A stretch of 64,000 bases of DNA from UBA2357 sp041916775 (GCA_041916775.1 JAYRYZ010000010.1:1-64000); one strand, 5' to 3'; numbered from the stretch's first letter, positions 25,198 to 34,693 are shown. The notes: a model not told the origin generated them from the letters alone. A program made the numbers and translations.

Positions 25198-26037
25198 TCA
25201 GCGGCCCAGATAGACTTCGATCACGCGCGGGTCGGCCTGCACCGTGGCGAGGTCGCCTTCGGCGAGCACCGAACCTTCGTGCAGCACCGTGACCTTGCCG
25301 CCGAGCGCCTCGACGAAGGCCATGTCGTGCTCCACCACCACCAGCGAATGACTGCCGGCGAGGCTCACGAAGAGCTCGGCGGTGCGCTCGGTCTCGTCGT
25401 CCGTCATGCCGGCCACCGGCTCGTCGAGCAGTAGCAGCCTGGGCTCCTGCATCAGCAGCATGCCGATCTCCAGCCACTGCTTCTGTCCGTGCGATAGCAA
25501 GCCGGCCATGCGGTCCGCCTCGTGGGTAAGGCGGATGCGCGCGAGCGTGTCGGCGATGCGGTCGCGCTCGTCGTCGAAGAGCGCGGCAAACAGCGAGCGG
25601 CGCACACGTTTGTCGGTCTTCATCGCGAGCTCGAGGTTCTCGAACACGGTGTGGCGCTCGAAGATCGTCGGCTTCTGGAACTTGCGGCCGATGCCGGCGT
25701 GCGCAATCTCGGGCTCGGTCATGCGGGTGAGGTCGAGCGTCTGGCCGAAGAAGGCATTGCCCGCGTCCGGCCGCGTCTTGCCGGTGATGACATCCATCAT
25801 CGTCGTCTTGCCGGCACCGTTGGGGCCGATGATGCAGCGCAGCTCGCCGACGTCGATCGCGAGCGAGAGCTTGTTCAGCGCACGAAAGCCGTCGAAGCTC
25901 ACGGTGATGTCGTCGAGGTACAGGATGACGTTGTGCGACAGATCGAGCTCGCCCGGCACCACCAGATGGCCGGATGTCGCCTCGCTGCCGAGCTGGCCCG
26001 GCGTCATCGTCACGCCGCGTTCTGTCACTGCGCTCAT
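25198..26037 (-). CDS. urtD: Urea ABC transporter ATP-binding protein
   Basis: This 279-residue LivG-like ATPase is the second nucleotide-binding subunit of the urea importer. Walker A is [16 protein letters not shown], the family motif KFQKPTIFERHTVFENLELA follows, the signature is LLSHGQKQWLEIGMLL and Walker B is LLLLDEPVAGMT. The ATG overlaps the urtC stop by four bases. Confidence 0.95.
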   Translation of the reverse strand: MSAVTERGVTMTPGQLGSEATSGHLVVPGELDLSHNVILYLDDITVSFDGFRALNKLSLAIDVGELRCIIGPNGAGKTTMMDVITGKTRPDAGNAFFGQTLDLTRMTEPEIAHAGIGRKFQKPTIFERHTVFENLELAMKTDKRVRRSLFAALFDDERDRIADTLARIRLTHEADRMAGLLSHGQKQWLEIGMLLMQEPRLLLLDEPVAGMTDDETERTAELFVSLAGSHSLVVVEHDMAFVEALGGKVTVLHEGSVLAEGDLATVQADPRVIEVYLGR

Positions 26038-27236
26038 GCGCTTGCTCCCTTGTTGGCCAGGCTGGATGAACCCGATGACGCAACCTCGTCACGACCACAC
26101 GGTGCCGGGGGCTCTGCGGTGGGGGCCGCAGTCCGCGTGCGCGCGCCGAACAGCTTCTTCACCAGCCCGACCACACCGTCCGGCAGGTAAAGCGTCACCG
26201 CAACGAACAGAAAACCGAGGAAGAACGGCCAGTACTCCGGCATCGACACGGTGAAGAAGCTCTTCGCGAAGTTCACGATGCCGGCCCCCACGACCGCGCC
26301 GATGAGCGTGCCACGACCGCCCACCGCCACCCAGATGGCGATCTCGATGGAATTCGCCGGACTCATCTCGGACGGGTTGATGATGCCCACCTGCGGCACA
26401 TACAGCGCGCCGGCAATGCCGCACAGCACCGCCGACAGCGTCCAGATGAAGAGCTTGTAGTGCAGCGGGTTGTAGCCGATGAACATCACCCGGCTCTCGG
26501 CATCGCGGATCGCCGCCAGCACCCGGCCGTAGCGCGAGGTCACCACATACCGCCCGAGCACCAGGCAGGCGATGAGCAGCGTGGCGGACAGGCCGAACAG
26601 GATCACGCGCATCTCCGGCGAGGTGATGGAATGGCCGAGGATGCGCTTGAAGTCGGTGAAGCCGTTGTTACCGCCGAAGCCGGTCTCGTTGCGGAAGAAG
26701 AGCAACATCGCGGCGTAGGTCAGCGCCTGCGTGATGATGGAGAAATACACCCCCTTGATGCGCGAGCGGAACGCGAACCAGCCGAACACGAAGGCGACGA
26801 CGCCCGGCACCGCCACCACCAGGAACAGCGCCCACAGGAAGGAATCCGAGCCCATCCAGAACCACGGCAATTCCTTCCAGTCGAGGAACACCATGAAGTC
26901 CGGCAGATCGCTCTGATAGCTGCCGTCGCGGCCGATCTGGCGCATCAGGTACATACCGAAGGCGTAGCCGCCGAGCGCGAAGAAGAGCCCGTGGCCGAGC
27001 GAGAGGATGCCCGCGTAGCCCCAGATCAGGTCCATCGCCACCGCCACCACCATGTAGCACAGGATCTTGCCGGTGAGGCTCACCCAGTATGCCGAGATGT
27101 GCAGCGGGTTGTCCGGCGGCAGCACCAGATGCGCGACCGGCATCCATACCCAGGCGAACAGCGCGAACACGGCCAGCGCCGCCCAGCCCGCGCGCGGCAT
27201 GCTGGTGAGGAGTCGTACGGTAAAGGGAGTACGCAT
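26034..27236 (-). CDS. urtC: Urea ABC transporter permease
   Basis: This 400-residue LivM-like inner-membrane permease has about ten hydrophobic segments, including WGYAGILSLGHGLFFALGGYAFG and GTLIGAVVGAGIVN. These are standard for UrtC. The C-terminal tail after about residue 365 is a hydrophilic, low-complexity Ala/Ser-rich extension. It follows urtB by 10 bases. Confidence 0.93.
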   Translation of the reverse strand: MRTPFTVRLLTSMPRAGWAALAVFALFAWVWMPVAHLVLPPDNPLHISAYWVSLTGKILCYMVVAVAMDLIWGYAGILSLGHGLFFALGGYAFGMYLMRQIGRDGSYQSDLPDFMVFLDWKELPWFWMGSDSFLWALFLVVAVPGVVAFVFGWFAFRSRIKGVYFSIITQALTYAAMLLFFRNETGFGGNNGFTDFKRILGHSITSPEMRVILFGLSATLLIACLVLGRYVVTSRYGRVLAAIRDAESRVMFIGYNPLHYKLFIWTLSAVLCGIAGALYVPQVGIINPSEMSPANSIEIAIWVAVGGRGTLIGAVVGAGIVNFAKSFFTVSMPEYWPFFLGFLFVAVTLYLPDGVVGLVKKLFGARTRTAAPTAEPPAPCGRDEVASSGSSSLANKGASA

Positions 27237-27246
27237 TGGAGTGCTC

Positions 27247-28875
27247 TCAGCTGTCGGCGAACCGGCCCTTGAGGGCGAACAGGCCCTGCGGACGCTTCTG
27301 GATGAAGATGATGATGAACACCAGCACCAGGATCTTGGCGATCACCGCACCGGCCCAGCCTTCGAGGAACTTGGAGAAGATGCCCAGCCCGAGCGCGGCC
27401 CATACCGCCCCGGCGAGCTGGCCCACACCGCCGAGCACCACCACCATGAAGGAATCGACGATGTAACCCTGCCCCATCGCCGGGCCGACGTTGGCGATCT
27501 GCGACAGCGCGAGCCCGCCCAGCCCGGCCACGCCGGCGCCGATCGCGAACGCGAGGGTATCCACCCGCGCTGTCGGCACCCCCACGCAACCCGCCATCGG
27601 GCGGTTCTGGGTGACCGCGCGCACGAACATGCCGAGCCGGGTCTTCTGCATCATCAGCCAGATCAACACCAGTACGAATACCGCGAAGCCGAGGATGAAG
27701 ATGCGGTTCCACGGCAGCGACAGGCCTGCCATCACCTCAACGCTACCCGACATCCACGACGGATTGGCCAGCTCCAGGTTCTGCGGGCCGAAGCTCACCC
27801 GCACCGCCTGGATCAGGATCAGCGAGAGGCCCCACGTGGCGAGCAGCGACTCCAGCGGGCGGCCGTAGAGGTGACGCAGCACGGTACGTTCCATCACCAC
27901 CCCGACGATGGCGGCGGCGAAGAAGGCGGCGGGAATCGCGGCGATCACGTACCAGTCGATCCAGCCTGGCAGGTACTGGCGGAACAGCCCCTGCACCAGA
28001 TAGGTGGCGTAGGCGCCGATCATGAGCAGTTCGCCGTGCGCCATGTTGATCACGCCCATCACCCCGAAGGTGATCGCCAGCCCCAGCGCGGCGAGGAGCA
28101 GGATGGAGCCGAGCGACATGCCCGAGAACACGGTCGCGATGTTCTGCGCCACGGCAACGCGGAACTCGATCGCCTTGATCGACTCGGCCGCCGCGGCGCG
28201 CACGGTCGTGTCCGGCTCCAGCCACGCGCCGTTCTCCTGCGACACTAGCGGACGCAACAAGGTCAGCACCGCCTGATCGGAGGACGCGCCCAGCGCGGTG
28301 GCCGCCTTCAGGCGCTTCGCCGCGTCGCTCGACCCGAGCTGCACGCGCGCCGCAGCCTGCAGCACGATCGCGCGGATGGATGCATCCTCCTCCGCCTCGA
28401 CGCGGCGCTCCAGCAACGGCAGCAGGGCCTCGGAGGGGTTGTTGAGCAGGGTCTCGGCAGCGGCGCGGCGCTCGGCGGGTGTGCCGCCCTCGAGCGTCAG
28501 ACCTGCCTTCGCGCTCGCCAGCGCGCGCCGCATGCGGTTGTTGGGGCGCACGATGCTCACGTCCGACGCGGCCACGGCAAGCACGGCGTCGGTGGCCAGA
28601 TCGACGACCTGGCCGCCCCGAACGAGGACGACCCGCGCCGTGGCGGCCCCATCGCCCGCCGCCGGCAGGATGACGGTGCCGAGCTCGCCCGTCTCGAGCG
28701 CAGCCACCACGCGCTGGCCGGCCGCCCCCTGCAAGGCCAACCCCTCGATCGCGACGAGCCGCGTCTGGAAATCCGAGGACGCCAGCCCCTGCAGCACCGC
28801 GGCATCGAGCGCCGCACGCGCGCCGCCGGACGCCAGCATCAGCAGCAGGGCGAGATGAAGGAAAAGCCTGGGCAT
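27247..28875 (-). CDS. urtB: Urea ABC transporter permease with periplasmic N-terminal region
   Basis: The 542-residue protein has a signal-like N-terminus (MPRLFLHLALLLMLASGGARA) and an Ala-rich soluble region (about 22-245) with HEAT-like helical repeats. A LivH-like permease of about 290 residues comes after it (GSILLLAALGLAITFGVMGVINMAHGELLMIGAY). UrtB proteins normally have this extra N-terminal domain, so the length is as expected. It starts 163 bases after the urtA stop; a strong hairpin lies in that gap. Confidence 0.92.
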   Translation of the reverse strand: MPRLFLHLALLLMLASGGARAALDAAVLQGLASSDFQTRLVAIEGLALQGAAGQRVVAALETGELGTVILPAAGDGAATARVVLVRGGQVVDLATDAVLAVAASDVSIVRPNNRMRRALASAKAGLTLEGGTPAERRAAAETLLNNPSEALLPLLERRVEAEEDASIRAIVLQAAARVQLGSSDAAKRLKAATALGASSDQAVLTLLRPLVSQENGAWLEPDTTVRAAAAESIKAIEFRVAVAQNIATVFSGMSLGSILLLAALGLAITFGVMGVINMAHGELLMIGAYATYLVQGLFRQYLPGWIDWYVIAAIPAAFFAAAIVGVVMERTVLRHLYGRPLESLLATWGLSLILIQAVRVSFGPQNLELANPSWMSGSVEVMAGLSLPWNRIFILGFAVFVLVLIWLMMQKTRLGMFVRAVTQNRPMAGCVGVPTARVDTLAFAIGAGVAGLGGLALSQIANVGPAMGQGYIVDSFMVVVLGGVGQLAGAVWAALGLGIFSKFLEGWAGAVIAKILVLVFIIIFIQKRPQGLFALKGRFADS

Positions 28876-28950
28876 GGTCGAGACCCTGTTCTTGGTGAAG
28901 ACCGCCCCGCGTCCGGCGCACGTGCGCCAATCGGCGAATACGGAGGTGAA

Positions 28951-28981
28951 GTGCCGTGAGCGGGTCGCGATCCCGCGGCAC
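28951..28981 (-). terminator. Hairpin between urtA and urtB
   Basis: Arms GTGCCG/CGGCAC and GCGGG/CCCGC form a stem interrupted by a TGA bulge around TCGCGAT. There is no T run. It could stabilise the urtA message or attenuate urtBCDE, giving more binding protein than membrane components. Confidence 0.4.
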
Positions 28982-29038
28982 GGGTATCGCGACCGAACCG
29001 CGCCACCCGCCGCAGCGGGCGCGCGCGGGCGCGCGGGG

Positions 29039-30292
29039 TCAGAGCCCCTGCTTGGACTCGTTGCCCTCGATGAACGGGCTCCACGGTTGCGCGCGGATCG
29101 GGGCCGGCGTCTTCCACACCACGTCGAACTGGCCGTCGCCGCGCACTTCGCCGATGTACACCGGCTTGTGCAGATGGTGGTTGGTCTTGTCCATCGTCAG
29201 GGTGAAGCCGGACGGTGCCTTGAAGGTCTGGCCGCCCATCGCGGCGATGACCTTGTCGACATCCGTCGTGCCGGCCGCCTCGACGGCTTGCTTCCACATG
29301 TGCATGCCGACGTAGGTGGCCTCCATCGGGTCGTTGGTGACCACGGTGTCGGCGTTCGGCACGTTGTTCTTCTTCGCCCAGTCGCGGTACTTGGCGACGA
29401 AGGCCGCGTTCTCGGGGTTGTCGAGCGACATGAAGTAGTTCCACGCCGCAAGGTGGCCCAGAAGGGGCTTGGTATCGACGCCGCGCAACTCCTCCTCGCC
29501 CACCGAGAAGGCCACCACCGGCACGTCGGTCGCCGACAGGCCGGCATTGCCGAGCTCGCGGTAGAAGGGCACGTTGGAGTCGCCGTTGATCGTCGACACC
29601 ACCGCGGTCTTGCCACCCGCGGCGAACTTCTTGATGTTGGCGATGATCGTCTGGTAGTCCGAATGACCGAACGGGGTGTATTCCTCCATGATGTCGGCGT
29701 CGGCCACACCCTTGCTCTTCAGGAAGGCGCGCAGGATCTTGTTGGTCGTGCGCGGATACACGTAGTCGGTGCCGAGCAGTACGAAGCGCTTGGCGCCGCC
29801 GCCCTCCTCGCTCATCAGGTATTCCACCGCGGGAATCGCCTGCTGGTTGGGCGCGGCGCCGGTGTAGAACACGTTCTTCTCGAGCTCCTCGCCCTCGTAC
29901 TGCACCGGGTAGAACAACAGGCCGTTGAGCTCGGAGAACACCGGCAGCACCGACTTGCGCGACACCGAGGTCCAGCAGCCGAACACGGCGGCGACCTTGT
30001 CCTGGGCCAGCAACTGACGCGCCTTCTCGGCGAACAGCGGCCAGTTCGAGGCGGGATCGACCACCACCGGCTCGAGCTTCTTGCCGAGCACGCCGCCGGC
30101 CGCGTTGATCTCCTCGATGGTCATCAGCGCGACGTTCTTCAGCGCGGTCTCGGAGATCGCCATCGTGCCCGACAGCGAGTGCAGGATGCCGACCTTGATG
30201 GTGTCGGCGGCATGGGCGCCGACGGGCATGCCGATGGCGGCGATCGAAGCGGAGAGGGCGAGGGCCTTGATGAAGCTGCGACGGTCTTGCAT
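29039..30292 (-). CDS. urtA: Urea ABC transporter substrate-binding protein
   Basis: This 417-residue periplasmic binding protein carries a twin-arginine-type signal (MQDRRSFIKALALSASIAAIG ending at AHA-AD). The UrtA body is recognised by KVGILHSLSGTMAISETALKN, VFGCWTSVSRKSVLPVFSELNGLLFYPVQYEGEE and GNAGLSATDVPVVAFSVGEEE, with the last two longer than quoted in relatives. The ATG at 30292 follows AGGAG. UrtABCDE imports urea at low concentration, usually under nitrogen limitation. No urease genes are in this window. Confidence 0.95.
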   Translation of the reverse strand: MQDRRSFIKALALSASIAAIGMPVGAHAADTIKVGILHSLSGTMAISETALKNVALMTIEEINAAGGVLGKKLEPVVVDPASNWPLFAEKARQLLAQDKVAAVFGCWTSVSRKSVLPVFSELNGLLFYPVQYEGEELEKNVFYTGAAPNQQAIPAVEYLMSEEGGGAKRFVLLGTDYVYPRTTNKILRAFLKSKGVADADIMEEYTPFGHSDYQTIIANIKKFAAGGKTAVVSTINGDSNVPFYRELGNAGLSATDVPVVAFSVGEEELRGVDTKPLLGHLAAWNYFMSLDNPENAAFVAKYRDWAKKNNVPNADTVVTNDPMEATYVGMHMWKQAVEAAGTTDVDKVIAAMGGQTFKAPSGFTLTMDKTNHHLHKPVYIGEVRGDGQFDVVWKTPAPIRAQPWSPFIEGNESKQGL

Positions 30293-30370
30293 GGAGTGCT
30301 CCTGGTGTCGTGGGCGTGTTGGAATGTTGCGCTGCGACATCAGGTTAGGGCCGGGCGCCCCGGTGCGGAA

Positions 30371-30386
30371 TACGCAAGATTGCGTA
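30371..30386. promoter_or_regulatory. Perfect inverted repeat in the urtA control region
   Basis: TACGCAA-GA-TTGCGTA, seven-base perfect arms, about 80 bases upstream of the urtA start. It does not match the NtrC consensus (TGCACC-N5-GGTGCA). Likely an operator for an unidentified regulator of the urea transporter. Confidence 0.5.
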
Positions 30387-30455
30387 GGAGGGTGAAGCGG
30401 GAAGTATGGGTATGCGGTGGTACGGCCACAGGCGCGACCGGAAAGGCCTGACAGA

Positions 30456-30477
30456 CGCCGACACGCGTCGGTCGGCG
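30456..30477 (-). terminator. Hairpin downstream of the DUF533 gene
   Basis: Arms CGCCGAC (30456-30462) and GTCGGCG (30471-30477) with an eight-base loop, 15 bases beyond the stop. No T run follows, so a terminator role is possible but weakly supported. Confidence 0.35.
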
Positions 30478-30492
30478 CCCTGATGGCAGGGA

Positions 30493-31302
30493 TCAGAGTT
30501 GCACGCCGGTCATCTCGTGCAAGCGGGCGAGGGTCGCGGCGTCGATGCGCAGGCGCCGCGCGAGGTCGCGCAGATAGGCGCGCTCGGCCTCGGTGTCGAT
30601 GTCGATCGCGAGCAACGAGGCACCATAGACTTCGGCCGCCACGAGCGGGTTCGGCACCGCCGCCACCAGTGCCTCCACGTCGCTCGGGGCACGCAGCGCA
30701 TCCAGCACCATCTGGCGTTCCTCAGGGGTGATCCCGTCGGCGCCGATCTTGCCGGCGATGCGCTCCATCTCCTGCTCGTCAACCTGGCCGTCGGCCTTGG
30801 CGGCCGAGATCATGGCGATCACGATCAAGCGCTCGGTCGCAGGATCCGCAAGCGTCTGCAACTGTGCATCATCGACCGGCATCCCCGCCGGTTGGGCCGC
30901 CGCGCCCTGCGCCGAGAACCCGCCCTGCAGCGCCTTCACCGCGAGCGCGCCGAGGATCGCCATCGCGCTGCCGCCCAAGGCGCCCTTCACCGACTTGCCG
31001 CCACCGCCGAGGAGAGCGCCCGCAAGCGCACCGATACCACCCAGTTGCCCGCCGGTCAGCCCACCCGCCTGCTTGTTGCCAAGGAAGCTGCCGGCAAGGT
31101 CGACCAGGCTACCCATCCCGCCTGCGGTACTGCCGCCCTGACGGCCACCGCCACCCAGGCTGCCCAGAAGTCCACCCAGCGCCTGCTCCAGACCGCCGCC
31201 TGCGCCAAGGCCCTGTGGGCCTACGGTGCGCTCCAGCCGCGAACGGCTCTGCCCGGACATGCCCTGCCTGAGCAACTCACCAACGATATTTCCAAAGCTC
31301 AT
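30493..31302 (-). CDS. DUF533 / TerB-like protein
   Basis: The 269-residue protein has a Gly-rich, flexible first half (about 20-135, runs such as GLLGSLGGGGRQGG) and a helical C-terminal domain of the DUF533/TerB type. The latter contains RLIVIAMISAAKADGQVDEQEM and AYLRDLARRLRIDAATLARLH. Relatives (E. coli YebE) are of unknown function; TerB domains are linked to stress responses. A hydrophobic stretch AMAILGALAVKALQGGF could sit in the membrane. The ATG at 31302 starts MSFGNIVGELLRQGM; the longer open frame was rejected. It is 58 bases downstream of the LysM gene and may be co-transcribed with it. Confidence 0.75.
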   Translation of the reverse strand: MSFGNIVGELLRQGMSGQSRSRLERTVGPQGLGAGGGLEQALGGLLGSLGGGGRQGGSTAGGMGSLVDLAGSFLGNKQAGGLTGGQLGGIGALAGALLGGGGKSVKGALGGSAMAILGALAVKALQGGFSAQGAAAQPAGMPVDDAQLQTLADPATERLIVIAMISAAKADGQVDEQEMERIAGKIGADGITPEERQMVLDALRAPSDVEALVAAVPNPLVAAEVYGASLLAIDIDTEAERAYLRDLARRLRIDAATLARLHEMTGVQL

Positions 31303-31360
31303 GATGCCTCCTGATCTGCCTCGGCCCACTCGGGATAGGGTGGGCACTCGGAACTTCGCC

Positions 31361-31825
31361 TCAATCCGCAGCCGGAATGCGCAGCACCTGTCCCGGGTAG
31401 ATCTTGTCCGGGTGGCCGAGCATCGGACGGTTCGCCTCGAAGATGATGTTGTACTTGTTGGCATTGCCATAGAACTTCTTGGCAATGGCCGAGAGTGTAT
31501 CGCCGCGCGCGACGGTGTGGAATTGCGCCTCGGGTTCAGCCGTCACCACGCTGAGGCGATCGTCCACCGCCGCCACGCCGAGCACATTACCGGCCGCAAG
31601 CATGATGCGCTCTCGCGCGGCCTGGTCAGGTGCGGTGCCGGAGACGGTCACCTTCTGCGTCGCTGCGTCATAACTCACCTGGAGGTCGTCAGGCGCCAAC
31701 CCGAGCTTGCGCACATGCGCGCCGATGGCCTCTGCCGCGGACGTCTCGGACACCTCTTCGGCCTTGGCATCGCCGATCCCGAAAAGCTTCTCGCCTGCTT
31801 CCTTGATGAAACTCAGTATGCCCAT
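31361..31825 (-). CDS. kbp: BON-LysM protein, Kbp (YgaU)-like
   Basis: This 154-residue cytoplasmic-type protein has a BON domain (about 22-95) and a C-terminal LysM domain (about 103-152; FHTVARGDTLSAIAKKFYGNANKY, then IYPGQVLRIP). The architecture and size match E. coli Kbp, a potassium-binding protein. No signal peptide is visible, in agreement with that. The start at 31825 gives MGILSFIKEAGEKLFG, the usual N-terminus. Confidence 0.85.
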   Translation of the reverse strand: MGILSFIKEAGEKLFGIGDAKAEEVSETSAAEAIGAHVRKLGLAPDDLQVSYDAATQKVTVSGTAPDQAARERIMLAAGNVLGVAAVDDRLSVVTAEPEAQFHTVARGDTLSAIAKKFYGNANKYNIIFEANRPMLGHPDKIYPGQVLRIPAAD

Positions 31826-31939
31826 GTCAGCTACCCTCATGCGGTTTGGAATGAATCCGGCCCGCCAGACTAGCCGAATGGCGTGACAAAAAACCACGAT
31901 CAGGTAAAAACTTTGTTTCCCGCTGTGTCGCCAGGGCGC

Positions 31940-33295
31940 TCAGGCGGACGCCCCCTGAATGCCGATCGCCCAGCTCAGCGCCGCCATGTGGCAGGCCGTG
32001 GCATCCTCCGCGCTCACCCCGCAGCGCAGCGATGCTTCCTCGATCGCAGCCACGTCTGCCTGCTCGCAAGCCACTGCCAGCGCGAGCATCGCCGCATAGG
32101 GACCATCCTGGTCGCGAATCGCCTCGGTGATCTCCGGCGCGAGGGCCAGCGGCGCCAGAGCCTTCTCGAGCGGCACCTGCAACACGACATCCATCAACGA
32201 CAGCAAACCGGTCAGAAACAGTGCATCGCGTATCGCCTGCGGCCGCTCACCCGCCAGGGTCTCCATCGTACGGGCGCGCACCAGGGCGTTCTCCATTGCA
32301 CCAGCCTGCCCGGATTCGCCATCGCTGCTGCATACCAGCAATGCCAGCCAGCGATACAGCGGCTCCCGACCCAGCAGCGTCAGCGCGCGCTCTATCGAGG
32401 ACACCTGCTCCTGCAGGCCATTGGCCGCAGCATTGATGTAACGCAACAGCCGCAGCGACAAGGCCCCGTCCTGCTTGAGCAATTCGGCGAGCTCACGGAT
32501 CTCCGCGCCTGCCCGCAGCCGACCGATGAGGTTGGCGATGCGCTGGGTGTTGGGCCCGAGATTGCGCTCGCTCCAGTCCTCGCGGCTGGTGATGAAAGGC
32601 CCCTGGAACAGCGCCGCGCCCAACTTGTAGCTGAAGCGGAACTCCTCGAGGGATGGCAGCTCCCGCACCAGCAAACGAGCACGTGGCGCCGCCTGAGCGA
32701 TCGTGCTGCTGAGCTGCAGCCCACGCCCTACATCCAGCGCAGGTGCACGCACCACGACTACGTCAGCCAACGCGATGGAGGGAGCAATCTGCGGCGCCGT
32801 AACCGGATCAGGCAGTGCCACCCGATACCCCTCCTTCTGCAGGACCTCAAGGGCGTTGCGCAGATCCTCAGCATCCGGAGCACCCGCGTGCGGCAGTGCC
32901 ACAGGCATGATCACGAGGTTGGCGGCGGGCAGTGCGCGCAGCGCGGGCGAAGCGAGAAAGGAATCCGGCACGTCGATGAGCGCCATCCTGTTGCCGAGGA
33001 TTTGCGTCAGATCCAGGGCTGCAAGGCGATCCACGAGCATCTGCGCCCAGGCATGGGCTGCACGGCGGTCCATGTTTCCCGGAGGGCGCTGCGCCTGCAG
33101 ACGGAAGTGATAACCGACCACACGACGATCACGTCCGAGTATGGTCTCGCGGCACAACAACACGGCCCCCGCTCCGGACGCGGCCGAGCGCGCGGGGCTC
33201 GCGACGGGCGTGGCGGGAACCGGAGGCGGCGCAGGCCGCTTCACGGCGGCACGCCCCCGCTCACCGAAAAGCCAGTTGAGCAACGCCTTCAGCAT
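31940..33295 (-). CDS. HDOD protein with degenerate EAL-like domain
   Basis: This 451-residue protein has a Pro/Ala-rich linker (about 15-42), a YuxH-type EAL-like domain (about 45-230) and an HDOD domain (about 240-430). The position where active phosphodiesterases carry the EAL motif reads VVGYHFRLQAQ, so the metal-binding Glu is lost and c-di-GMP hydrolysis is not expected. HDOD domains mediate signalling protein contacts. The gene lies 25 bases downstream of the HD-GYP gene on the same strand, so the pair is probably an operon for c-di-GMP signalling. Confidence 0.82.
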   Translation of the reverse strand: MLKALLNWLFGERGRAAVKRPAPPPVPATPVASPARSAASGAGAVLLCRETILGRDRRVVGYHFRLQAQRPPGNMDRRAAHAWAQMLVDRLAALDLTQILGNRMALIDVPDSFLASPALRALPAANLVIMPVALPHAGAPDAEDLRNALEVLQKEGYRVALPDPVTAPQIAPSIALADVVVVRAPALDVGRGLQLSSTIAQAAPRARLLVRELPSLEEFRFSYKLGAALFQGPFITSREDWSERNLGPNTQRIANLIGRLRAGAEIRELAELLKQDGALSLRLLRYINAAANGLQEQVSSIERALTLLGREPLYRWLALLVCSSDGESGQAGAMENALVRARTMETLAGERPQAIRDALFLTGLLSLMDVVLQVPLEKALAPLALAPEITEAIRDQDGPYAAMLALAVACEQADVAAIEEASLRCGVSAEDATACHMAALSWAIGIQGASA

Positions 33296-33320
33296 GGGGC
33301 CTCCCGGCCGCGAGAGATGA

Positions 33321-34550
33321 TCAAGCGTGACTCTGCCAAAGCGTATCCAGGTTCTTGAAATGCCAGCGGGCCGGGTCCTCCGCGGCGACGATGCGATCCG
33401 CGGTACCGGGACGGGAGAGGTCGACCAGTTCCGGACGGATGTAGGCGTCGGATTTCGTCGAATAGAACAGCCGCACCACCGGCGTCAGCAGTGACTGCCC
33501 GGCCTGTTCGACAACGATGCCGAGTCTGCCCGACTGCATCCGGACAAGGGCACCGGTCGGGTAGATGCCGACGCTGCGCACGAAGGCCTGGAAAACCTTC
33601 TCGTCGAAGTGTCCCTTGCTCCACTCGGCCATGCGGCGGATGGATTCGCCCGGATCCCAGCCGTGCTTGTAGGGACGATTCGAGGTGATCGCGTCATAGA
33701 CGTCGCACACCGCGCCCATCTTTGCGAAGAGGCTGATCTCGTCAGCCCCCAGTCGATCGGGGTAGCCACTGCCGTCCACCTTCTCGTGGTGATGCAGACA
33801 CACGTCGCGCTCCACGTCGCCCACGCCCGATGACTCCAGCAGCAACAGATAGCCCTCGCGCGGGTGGGACTTGATCACGTCGAACTCGGCATCCGTCAGC
33901 TTGCCCGGCTTGCCGAGTATGTCGGGCGGAATCATTGCCTTGCCAAGATCGTGCAACAAACCGGCCAAACCGGCCACACGCGTCTGCGCTGCATCCAGTC
34001 CGAGTTGCCCGGACAGGGAGATCATCAACGCACAGACGGCGACGGAATGCATGTAAGTGTAGTCGTCCTTGCTCTTGAGTCGAGCAATGCTGATCAAAGC
34101 ACCCGGGTTGCGCATCACCGACTCAGCGATCGCGCTCACCAGCGGCATCGCGGCCTCACCCTGGATGGCCCGCCCCATGCGCACTTCGTTGAACATGGAG
34201 ACCACCGCAGCCTTGGAGTTGGCGCATAACTCCGCCGCACGCGCCAACTCCGCATGCAGGGGCACGCGCTCCGGCACCTTGGCCACCGCGACGGCGATCT
34301 CGAGTTCGCGCTCCACCTCGGCCTCGACCACCTGCTTGTCGACCACGTGCGCGCTCACAACGGCTTCGTCCACACCCTTGGACGTATCTATCCACGCCTC
34401 GTGAATCCCGCTTTCACGGATACGGCGGATGTCCTCTGGATCACGCAGCTTGAACGAGTTGCGCCAGAACGGATGCTCCATCCATGAACCACAGAGTTCA
34501 TGGATGTGCATGCCAATACGGAGGGAATCAACCGGAACCTTTTTCAGCAT
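33321..34550 (-). CDS. HD-GYP domain cyclic-di-GMP phosphodiesterase
   Basis: This protein of about 409 residues has an N-terminal DUF3391 region (about 1-130; KKVPVDSLRIGMHIHEL) and an HD-GYP domain (about 145-325). The metal-binding HD (GLLHDLGK, about 200) and the HHHEKVDGSGYP motif (about 253-264) are intact, so c-di-GMP hydrolysis is expected. The ATG at 34550 was preferred to a TTG two codons upstream. The upstream 194 bases hold its promoter region, which could not be resolved, and the trpB2 hairpin. Confidence 0.88.
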   Translation of the reverse strand: MLKKVPVDSLRIGMHIHELCGSWMEHPFWRNSFKLRDPEDIRRIRESGIHEAWIDTSKGVDEAVVSAHVVDKQVVEAEVERELEIAVAVAKVPERVPLHAELARAAELCANSKAAVVSMFNEVRMGRAIQGEAAMPLVSAIAESVMRNPGALISIARLKSKDDYTYMHSVAVCALMISLSGQLGLDAAQTRVAGLAGLLHDLGKAMIPPDILGKPGKLTDAEFDVIKSHPREGYLLLLESSGVGDVERDVCLHHHEKVDGSGYPDRLGADEISLFAKMGAVCDVYDAITSNRPYKHGWDPGESIRRMAEWSKGHFDEKVFQAFVRSVGIYPTGALVRMQSGRLGIVVEQAGQSLLTPVVRLFYSTKSDAYIRPELVDLSRPGTADRIVAAEDPARWHFKNLDTLWQSHA

Positions 34551-34693
34551 CACCAATCTGGAAAAAAACGATGAAATTCAGACAAATCCGTCAAATCCCA
34601 CCCTAGTCCGCAAGAACGTGAAACATTCTCTCACGCGACCTCATCCCCAACCAGCGACTCACTGCCCAAGACAGGAAAATTCACACATGCCTG

